This document shows positions 15,116-21,017 of a stretch of DNA of 21,017 nt, piece by piece (position 1 is the stretch's first letter; each line of letters opens with the position of its first letter). The stretch spans positions 1 to 21,017 of the forward strand of contig JBBRVU010000060.1 of assembly GCA_038246575.1 (NCBI GenBank), in the 5' to 3' direction. The notes below the pieces were generated by a model. That model did no database searches. It was not told where the DNA came from and saw only the letters and a list, made by a program, of their open reading frames with translations. The DNA comes from JACCUZ01 sp038246575 (lineage in GTDB: Bacteria; Actinomycetota; Actinomycetes; JACCUZ01). Position numbers and translations under genes: made by a program.

Positions 15116-16500
15116 GAGCCGGCCCGCACGGGCTCGACCTCGTCCGGCGCGAAGTACAGGTATCGCCCGTGCGCCTGCTGCAGGTCGGCGGCGGGGTCGT
15201 CATCGACTGTCACGGCGAGGTGGTGCGCGCCGTCGACGTCGACGAAGACCGCGGCCACCGTAGCCAGCCGGCCGGCGAGGAACATGTCCTGGACATCGGA
15301 GCGCCGGGCGCCAGGACGCAGCAGGAGCCTGCTGCCCTTCGACACGGCAACGCCCTCGATCAGGATCGAGTCGGTCTCCGGCGAGACCGTCGCATCGGCG
15401 CCCGGGTCCCACCACGGCGCCGGGTCCTCGGACTGCTTCGGCAGCGTCGGGTCGGCGGCTACTCCAGGCACGCTCGCCGCACCGGTCACGCCCTCCAGGT
15501 AGCGCACCGCGCCGTGCAGCCGGTCCAGCATCTCCTGGGGCATGTTGTTGACCTGGTCGAGCAGCGCGGCTGCGCGCGGGTCGGTGCCCCGCGCCTCCCG
15601 CTGCTCGGCGTCGGTCAGGGTCATGGCCCGCAGGCTGAGCATCTCGTCCATCTCGGTGGAGTCGAAGAACTCGACGGTGCTCTCCGGGGCGACCTGCGGG
15701 TGGTCGTACAGGATGATCGGCGAGGACAGCATCGCGTCCTCCTGGCCGGGCACCCCGGTCAGGACGGGGAAGGTCCCGACGTTCTCGCACTCCTCGGCGT
15801 ATCCCGTGGCCCACCGTGGTGGCTCGAGCAGCGAGAGGAACGATCCGCCCCTGATCCCCATGACGAGGTGGGCGGCGACCAACGCGTGACGCACGACGAT
15901 GTCGCGGATGTCTGCCGGGTCGGCACCCGTCGTGCGGTTCTCGACGCGAGCCCGCAGCTTGATGACGCCGTAGGGTCCGACCGGTTGGACCGCATCGACG
16001 ATCAAGGCGCCCGACAGCGGCCAGCGCCGCCGGACCAGCCTCCCGGCCACCGAGCCGTCGGGGAGGTGGATCGACTCGACGTCGTCTCCGGCGGCGAACT
16101 CGAAGGGGATCTCGGCCGGCGTGTCCAGCAGGTCGGACACGGCCAGCTCGACCTCCATGTTCTCCTCTACGGCCTCGTCCCACGGCACGTACCTCGTGTC
16201 GCCGACGTCCAGCGCTGAGCTCTCGATGAAGCCGCCGGAGTCGGCTGCCTCGACCCGGCGCTGCTGGACGTGCAGGCAGCGCACCCGCAGCACGACGACC
16301 GGGTCCTTGCCCTCGAGCAGGCACTCGGTCTGGCTCCAGCTGCGCTCCGAGCTGTCGGCCTCGACCACGTCCGGCGGCATGAGGACGCCCCACTGCCAGC
16401 GCATGCGGTTCTTCTGCGCGGACGCCCGGTAGGGGTAGAGCACGTATCCCTCGAAGAGCACGGCGTCGGCGACCGCGCGAGCGGACTCCAGCGTGTTCAC
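15112..16500 (-). CDS. 462-residue hydrogenase-operon protein of unknown function
   Basis: I recognise no characterised domain. The most distinctive stretch is at residues 15-44, LFEGYVLYPYRASAQKNRMR followed by WQWGVLMPP. There are no membrane segments, signal peptide or clustered cysteines, so it is probably a soluble cytoplasmic protein. The middle (about 200-300) contains HALVAAHLVMG, a GSFLSLLEPP segment and acidic patches. The C-terminal part (about 370-462) has a GVAVSKGSRLLLRPG segment and an acidic end. The start is GTG 16500, which overlaps the DUF6084 stop by four bases (GTGA). The frame continues further upstream but there it only shadows that gene. From its place between hydrogenase subunits and protease I infer an accessory or maturation function. 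Confidence 0.85.
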   Translation of the reverse strand: MNTLESARAVADAVLFEGYVLYPYRASAQKNRMRWQWGVLMPPDVVEADSSERSWSQTECLLEGKDPVVVLRVRCLHVQQRRVEAADSGGFIESSALDVGDTRYVPWDEAVEENMEVELAVSDLLDTPAEIPFEFAAGDDVESIHLPDGSVAGRLVRRRWPLSGALIVDAVQPVGPYGVIKLRARVENRTTGADPADIRDIVVRHALVAAHLVMGIRGGSFLSLLEPPRWATGYAEECENVGTFPVLTGVPGQEDAMLSSPIILYDHPQVAPESTVEFFDSTEMDEMLSLRAMTLTDAEQREARGTDPRAAALLDQVNNMPQEMLDRLHGAVRYLEGVTGAASVPGVAADPTLPKQSEDPAPWWDPGADATVSPETDSILIEGVAVSKGSRLLLRPGARRSDVQDMFLAGRLATVAAVFVDVDGAHHLAVTVDDDPAADLQQAHGRYLYFAPDEVEPVRAGS

Positions 16501-17138
16501 GCCTCGGCCTCCTTCAGCAGCGCCTCGATGGCGTCCTCCCAGCTCACCAGGGCATTGCGAGCGCGGTACATGTGCAGCGCGTCGAACGTGTCCCGCCTGA
16601 TCCGCAACCATGCCGTGCCAGGGAAGTGCTGGTCCATGGTCTGCCGCCAGGCAGCCACCGGCAGCGCGAAGTTTGCTTCCTTGTGCCATGGGACCGGCAG
16701 CACCGAGATGCCGCCAGCGGTGCCGGGACGCCCGGTGAAGATGGTGCCGTTGAACAGCATGAGCAACGGGACGTTGCCACCCTGCAGTGCGTGCAGGTAC
16801 TTGTGGGCGGCGACCTCGAAGTCGTAGCTGCAGGGCATCGGCAGGTCGATCTCGATGGAGCCGGTGAAGCCGGGAACCATCTGGGTGACGTAGGCCAGCT
16901 GCATCGGCTTGACGGTCTCGCCCCACCGGGGCCGTTCGCCGAAGAGGTCCAGCAGGGCCTCGGCCTCGGCCTCGTTGTAGGACCGGCGGAACGGCTCCAT
17001 CCGGAACTGCGCCCGCAGCGCCATCGCGTGGATCGGCGTCCCGGTGGTCTCCTCGATCCGCAGCCGGAACACGAGGACCGGCGAGGCCGCGAATGGATCA
17101 GTCGTCGCGTCGATGCAGGTGAACGTGACGTCGGCCAC
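16497..17138 (-). CDS. DUF6084-type hydrogenase-operon protein
   Basis: A 213-residue protein resembling the DUF6084 family seen in actinobacterial uptake-hydrogenase loci; no function is established. Features are an N-terminal beta-rich part (VTFTCIDATTDPF, VLVFRLRI), FRMEPFRRSYN near residue 50, DLFGERPRWGETVKPM, and a C-terminal helix LVSWEDAIEALL. No cysteine cluster or membrane segment is present. GTG 17138 is chosen, one base after the stop of the upstream gene, because it places V-x-D-V-x-F at the N-terminus as expected. GTG 17162 would add eight residues and overlap that gene by 23 bases. It overlaps the 462-residue protein gene by four bases. Confidence 0.82.
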   Translation of the reverse strand: MADVTFTCIDATTDPFAASPVLVFRLRIEETTGTPIHAMALRAQFRMEPFRRSYNEAEAEALLDLFGERPRWGETVKPMQLAYVTQMVPGFTGSIEIDLPMPCSYDFEVAAHKYLHALQGGNVPLLMLFNGTIFTGRPGTAGGISVLPVPWHKEANFALPVAAWRQTMDQHFPGTAWLRIRRDTFDALHMYRARNALVSWEDAIEALLKEAEA

Positions 17139-17139
17139 G

Positions 17140-17796
17140 CTAGCCGCCAGAACGGACGTCACGGCTGCGGTCGCGCAGCCGGTCGTAGAACGCCTCGATG
17201 TCCGCCCACACCTTCGCGCCGCCGGAGAAGCCGGTCCACGACAAGCGGACCAGCCCGACCAGCTCGTAGCAGGCGTCGATGGGCACCATGAAGCACTCGA
17301 AGTCGCGCCCGTCGCGGCGCAGCAGGACGGCCTCCACGTCGGGGTAGAGGTCGCCCATCACGGAGTTGTCGGCGAGGATGCGCTCCCAGCCCTCGAGGCC
17401 GAGCTGGGACTCGGTGGCGCCACCGGGCCCGGGATAGAAGGCGACCTGAGTCTCGGTCTCGGTCGCGTAGTAGAAGAAGGCGAGATCGACGGGGATCTGC
17501 AGGGTGTCCCACCCGGCGGAGTCCAGGACGAGGTCACGCACGGCGCGGTAGCGGTCGGGCACAGCGCGGTAGCGACCCGGGGCAGCGCCGTCGGAGGAGA
17601 AGAGCAGGTAGCAGGGTCGGCACGTGCACATCAGGCGATGACCCTGCAGGTCGGCGACGTGACCATGCATGTCGACGATCGGCGCGGTGCACATCTCGCA
17701 CCGTTCGGCCTCGGCGGGCTGACCACTGCGGGCGGGCGGGTCGGTACGCGGCTGCGCGAGCTTGCGCAGCGCGCTCAGCGAGCCGCCGGACGTCAC
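17140..17796 (-). CDS. DUF5947-type protein with Cys-rich metal site
   Basis: A 218-residue protein of the DUF5947 type, unknown function. After about 30 polar residues it shows C33-x2-C36, then H44, H46 and H53, then C57-x-C59-x2-C62 (MCTCRPCYLLF). This is a compact cysteine/histidine set able to bind zinc or an iron-sulfur cluster. The remainder contains LAFFYYATETE, FYPGPGGATES and a CYELVGLVRLSW strand. GTG 17796 overlaps the stop of the NifU-like gene (GTGA). It ends one base before the preferred DUF6084 start. Tight coupling with the hydrogenase genes suggests an assembly or electron-transfer role (inference). Confidence 0.85.
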   Translation of the reverse strand: MTSGGSLSALRKLAQPRTDPPARSGQPAEAERCEMCTAPIVDMHGHVADLQGHRLMCTCRPCYLLFSSDGAAPGRYRAVPDRYRAVRDLVLDSAGWDTLQIPVDLAFFYYATETETQVAFYPGPGGATESQLGLEGWERILADNSVMGDLYPDVEAVLLRRDGRDFECFMVPIDACYELVGLVRLSWTGFSGGAKVWADIEAFYDRLRDRSRDVRSGG

Positions 17797-18683
17797 GCCG
17801 GCAGCCTACGCGGCAGCGCAAGCTTCCAGGCGGCGTTCTCGGGAAGCAGGGGCAGCGCTGCCAGGTGCTCGGAGGCCCCGTCGAGACCCTGTCCGGCCAG
17901 ACGTACGTCGAAGCTGCGCCCACAGCCTGCGCATCGCAGGACCTCTCCGCGCAGCGTGCCGTCCCCGAGCCCAGCGCCGCAGCCCGAGCACTGGTCGCGG
18001 TAGGCATACATGGTTCCGCGCACGTTGCAGACCAGCACCGCGGCCCCGTCCACGGTCATCGCGCTGACCTCGCCGGGCGGCACCGACAGCTCCATGTGCC
18101 GCCACGCGTCCTCGCCCGCATCGTCCGGCTCGCCTGCTCCGGCACCCGGCTCGTCCAGATGTGGAGCACGCCCGATCTGGAGCAGCTTCGGCCCTTCCTC
18201 CACCATGCCCTCGACCTCGACCGCCACCACCTCGGGCGCTGCGTCGAGCACTGCCGACTCGATGGCGGTCTTGACCGTGACCAGCGACGAAGGACAGCCG
18301 TCGCAGCTGCCCTGCAGGCTGAGGTGGACGACCCCCTCCTCGTCGACGCCCTGGAAGTCGACCCCGCCGGCATGAGAGCCGAGATAGGGGCGCACCGCGT
18401 CGAGAGCCTGCTGCACCCGGACCTCGACGCTGTCCGGATGCAGGTCGTGCAGCATCAGCAGACTGCCGACGACCTCGTCGTCCGCCAACTCGCGGATGAG
18501 GCCGCTGGCGCCGGCCTCTTCGAGGACAGTCAGCGTCCGCTCGAACCCAGCGCCGTAGAACGCGACGACCGAACGGACCAGGTCCTCGACCCGGGTGGCA
18601 ACCGCAGGTTCAGCGTTGTCGTGCACGTCGCCGAGCAACGCGTCGATCCGTGAGCTGAGCTCGCGCAGGGCGCGCCGATCCAT
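17793..18683 (-). CDS. NifU-domain protein fused to a four-cysteine Rieske-like domain
   Basis: A 296-residue accessory protein with two modules. Residues about 1-80 are helical. About 85-165 is a NifU C-terminal-type domain with C127-x2-C130 in GSCDGCPSS, which in this family can hold an iron-sulfur cluster. About 195-265 has a Rieske-like layout (VRGTMYAYRDQCSGCG, then VLRCAGCGRSFDV), but the ligands are C232-x2-C235 and C251-x2-C254 instead of Cys-His/Cys-His, so it may hold a rubredoxin-type iron or zinc. An acidic linker joins the modules. ATG 18683 has a GAGG/GGA ribosome site. It follows the large subunit by 60 bp. Probable role: cluster delivery or electron transfer to the hydrogenase (inference). 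Confidence 0.88.
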   Translation of the reverse strand: MDRRALRELSSRIDALLGDVHDNAEPAVATRVEDLVRSVVAFYGAGFERTLTVLEEAGASGLIRELADDEVVGSLLMLHDLHPDSVEVRVQQALDAVRPYLGSHAGGVDFQGVDEEGVVHLSLQGSCDGCPSSLVTVKTAIESAVLDAAPEVVAVEVEGMVEEGPKLLQIGRAPHLDEPGAGAGEPDDAGEDAWRHMELSVPPGEVSAMTVDGAAVLVCNVRGTMYAYRDQCSGCGAGLGDGTLRGEVLRCAGCGRSFDVRLAGQGLDGASEHLAALPLLPENAAWKLALPRRLPA

Positions 18684-18743
18684 GAGTTCCGCCTCGCGGT
18701 CAGTACTGCGTGTGCACTCGGCCGGTCCCGCGCCTGATGCCGG

Positions 18744-20519
18744 TCAGTAGGGCTTCACCGGCATCGACGGTGAGTGCATCTGCTTCACTTCGCCGCCGTT
18801 GCCCGTGTACATGTGCACGCCGCACGGCAGGCAGGGATCGAAGCTGCGCACGGCCCGCATGATGTCGATGCCCTTGAAGTTGTCCGGGCCGTTCTCCTCG
18901 AAGATCGGCGTGTTCTGCACCGCGTCCTCGTAGGGCCCCGGCGTGCCGTAGGAGTCCCGCACGCTGCCGTTCCAGGGGGTTGGCGGGTAGGGGTGGTAGT
19001 TCGCGATCTTGCCCTCCTTGATCACCATGTGGTGGGAGAGCACGCCGCGGACCGCTTCGGTGAAGCCGCAGCTGACCGCCTCGTCCGGCACCTCGAACTT
19101 GGTCCAGGTGTCGGTGCGGCCGGCCCGCAGCTCGATCAGCGCCTGGTCGATGAAGTAGAGCGCGGCCGCCGCCGAGTAGGCCTGGAAGTAGGTACGCGCT
19201 CGGTTGCGCTCCAGCGCGTTGCTCCACCTGGGGATCTTCCACTCGAAGGACACCTCGGGCTTGAGGGCGGTCTTCGGGAGGTTGATCTGGACGCTGTGCC
19301 CGGTGGCCTTGACGTAGCCGATGTCAACCAGGCCGCTCAGTGCTGTGGACCACAGCCGCGCGATCGGGCCACCGCCGGTGTCCAGCGCCAGGTGGTCCGT
19401 GCCGTCGAACCACCGCGGCGACATGGTCCAGCTGTAGTTGTTGTCGAAGTCGCGCTTGCCGGGTTTGGGGATCGTGTGCTGGTTCCACGGGTGCCGGATG
19501 TCGACCGGGTTGCCGAGCGGATCCCGCTCGACGAAGACCTCGTGGCCGGCGCCCTCCCAGTCCTCGTAGAACGAGTGGCCGAGCAGGATCCGGATGCCGA
19601 GGTTGATGTCGACCAAGTCGTTCGTCACCAGTTTGCCGTCGACGATGATGCCGGGGGTGACGTACATCGCCTTGCCCCACTCGCTCATCGTCTCGTAGCG
19701 GAAGTCGCAGACCTTCGGGTCGTTGTGGCTCCCCCAGCAGCCGAGCAGGATCCGGCGCTCGCCGACGTGCTCGTAGCCGGGGAGCGCCTCGTAGAAGAAG
19801 TCGAAGAGGTCGTCGTGCAGCGGCACGACCTTCTTCATGAACTCCACGTAGCGCATCAGCCGGGTCAGGTAGTCGGTGAACAGCTGGATGGTCGCGGTCG
19901 TGCCGACACCGCCGGGGTAGAGCGTCGACGGGTGGACGTGCCGGCCCTCCATCAGGCAGAACATCTCCCGGGTGTAGCGGCTGACCTGCAGCGCCTCCCG
20001 GTAGAACTCGCCCTCGAGCGGGTTGAGGGAGCGCATGATGTCGCCGATGGTCTTGTAGCCGTGGTCGGCGGCGTGCGGCGCCTCGGTGGTGTTCGCCTTC
20101 TCCAGGACGCCGGGGTTCGTCTCCTTGACCATGCGCTCGCAGTAGTCCACCCCGACCAGGTTCTCCTGGAAGATGTTGTGGTCGAACATGTACTCGGCGG
20201 CCTCGCCGAGGTTGATGATCCACTCACCGAGGGCGGGCGGGGCGACGCCATAGGCCATGTTCTGGTTGTAGACCGAGCAGGTGGCGTGGTTGTCACCGCA
20301 GATGCCGCAGATCCGGCTGGTGATGAAGTGCGCGTCGCGCGGGTCCTTGCCCTTCATGAAGATGCTGTAGCCACGGAAGATCGACGACGTGCTGTGGCAC
20401 TCGCGCACCTCCTTGGCCTTGAAGTCGACCTTCGCGTAGATGCCGAGACTCCCGACGATGCGGGTGATGGGGTCCCACGCCATGTCGACGACGTCGGGGT
20501 TGTCCTTCGTGCTGGCCAT
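18744..20519 (-). CDS. hhyL: Group 1h-type [NiFe]-hydrogenase large subunit
   Basis: Catalytic subunit holding the NiFe site and oxidising H2. 591 residues. The N-terminal ligand motif is SRICGICGDNHATCS with C71 and C74. The C-terminal motif is FDPCLPCGVH with C563, C566 and H569. The L1 and L2 contexts resemble the actinobacterial high-affinity (Hhy/Huc) group more than membrane-bound group 1d enzymes. After H569 a 22-residue tail remains, the expected target of the endopeptidase encoded at 14594-15115. There is no signal peptide, as usual for large subunits. ATG 20519 is preceded by AAGGA. It follows the small subunit by 51 bp. Assignment to the [NiFe] family is certain; the subgroup is by motif. 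Confidence 0.96.
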   Translation of the reverse strand: MASTKDNPDVVDMAWDPITRIVGSLGIYAKVDFKAKEVRECHSTSSIFRGYSIFMKGKDPRDAHFITSRICGICGDNHATCSVYNQNMAYGVAPPALGEWIINLGEAAEYMFDHNIFQENLVGVDYCERMVKETNPGVLEKANTTEAPHAADHGYKTIGDIMRSLNPLEGEFYREALQVSRYTREMFCLMEGRHVHPSTLYPGGVGTTATIQLFTDYLTRLMRYVEFMKKVVPLHDDLFDFFYEALPGYEHVGERRILLGCWGSHNDPKVCDFRYETMSEWGKAMYVTPGIIVDGKLVTNDLVDINLGIRILLGHSFYEDWEGAGHEVFVERDPLGNPVDIRHPWNQHTIPKPGKRDFDNNYSWTMSPRWFDGTDHLALDTGGGPIARLWSTALSGLVDIGYVKATGHSVQINLPKTALKPEVSFEWKIPRWSNALERNRARTYFQAYSAAAALYFIDQALIELRAGRTDTWTKFEVPDEAVSCGFTEAVRGVLSHHMVIKEGKIANYHPYPPTPWNGSVRDSYGTPGPYEDAVQNTPIFEENGPDNFKGIDIMRAVRSFDPCLPCGVHMYTGNGGEVKQMHSPSMPVKPY

Positions 20520-20570
20520 GGTTTACGTCCTTGCCACTGGTCGGGATCTACACGAACGGAAGGGCGCGGG

Positions 20571-21017
20571 CTACCAGACCTTCTTGTAGCCGGTGGTGAG
20601 CGCCTTGCCCGGGTGCCGCCACTTCGGCTCCTTGTCGAGGGTCTTCATCGTGATGCCGCGCAGCCTGCGGATGACGACGCCGTACATCCCGCTGGCGGTC
20701 GTCGACACCTTCCCGCCCGGTGGCTCGTCCATGAACGGCATGAACTTGTCCGGGAAGCCGGGCATGGTGCAACCGATGCAGATTCCGCCGACGTTCGGGC
20801 AGCCCCCGACTCCGTTGATCCAGCCCCTCTTGGGGACGTTGCACTTCACGACCGGCCCCCAGCAGCCCAGCGTCACCAGGCACTTGGGCGAGCCGTACTC
20901 CGTGGCGAAGTCGCCCTGCTCGTAGTAGCCGGCGCGGTCACAGCCCTCGTGGACCGTCGCGCCGAACAGCCAGGCCGGCCGCAGCGCCTCGTCGAGGGGG
21001 ATCATCGGGGCCTGACC
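20571..21017 (-). CDS. hhyS: [NiFe]-hydrogenase small subunit, C-terminal part only (5' end outside the window)
   Basis: The last 148 residues of the iron-sulfur subunit that carries electrons away from the NiFe site; the frame is open to the window edge. Numbering from the first visible codon, distal-cluster ligands are H23, C26, C46 and C52 (VHEGCDRAG, GSPKC, LGCWGP). Medial-cluster ligands are probably C59, C80 and C83 (GGICIGCTMPGFPD), with an extra C73 in GVGGCPN. The proximal cluster and any Tat signal are off-window. The chain ends in GYKKVW, without a C-terminal membrane anchor, as in group 1h enzymes. It is the first gene seen of the minus-strand operon. Confidence 0.95.
   Translation of the reverse strand, partial: GQAPMIPLDEALRPAWLFGATVHEGCDRAGYYEQGDFATEYGSPKCLVTLGCWGPVVKCNVPKRGWINGVGGCPNVGGICIGCTMPGFPDKFMPFMDEPPGGKVSTTASGMYGVVIRRLRGITMKTLDKEPKWRHPGKALTTGYKKVW

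Noticed and set aside
16501..16926. Longer N-terminus for the 462-residue protein
   Set aside because: The frame is open, but it would read through the DUF6084 gene out of frame; the GTG at 16500 gives a four-base overlap and begins the conserved-looking region.

Overview
This is a high-GC window with overlapping reading frames, GTG and TTG starts and two-component genes. It encodes a complete [NiFe]-hydrogenase accessory set of the type found beside group 1h ('actinobacterial', Hhy/Huc-type, high-affinity) hydrogenases. The likely source is an actinobacterium (Actinomycetota) able to use trace or atmospheric H2; the genus cannot be read from the sequence.

Left part (1-8306), envelope and signalling. 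The window opens inside an FtsX/MacB-type ABC permease gene. Two OmpR-family response regulators in tandem and one histidine kinase follow, almost without gaps. Next comes a DUF347 (four-repeat) membrane protein, ending in a large hairpin. A third OmpR-type regulator (+ strand) then meets, tail to tail, its probable histidine kinase (- strand). Upstream of that kinase, on the same strand, is a small secreted acidic protein built from two copies of a 37-residue unit. Direct repeats with an 11-bp period and a TCAG core lie in front of both the third regulator and the secreted-protein gene, which suggests one autoregulated regulon.

Right part (8532-21017), hydrogenase. On the + strand a tightly overlapped operon runs hypF-hypC-hypD-hypE, then a small muconolactone-isomerase-like protein and an XRE-type DNA-binding protein. 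On the - strand, convergent with it and separated by a single base at 14113, an operon enters from the right edge. Its order is hydrogenase small subunit (C-terminal part only), large subunit, a NifU-type protein with a four-cysteine Rieske-like domain, a DUF5947 protein, a DUF6084 protein, a 462-residue protein of unknown function, a hydrogenase maturation endopeptidase, a 34-residue DUF6893 microprotein and hypA.

Working together: HypF, HypE, HypC and HypD build the Fe(CN)2CO moiety. HypA, with a HypB not seen here, delivers nickel. The endopeptidase then removes the 22-residue tail of the large subunit. The NifU-like, DUF5947, DUF6084, 462-residue and DUF6893 proteins are a co-transcribed set without assigned roles and are the best candidates in the window for undescribed biology. 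No tRNA, rRNA, insertion sequence, phage gene or CRISPR array was seen. No gene-free stretch exceeds 300 bases; the longest is 8307-8531.
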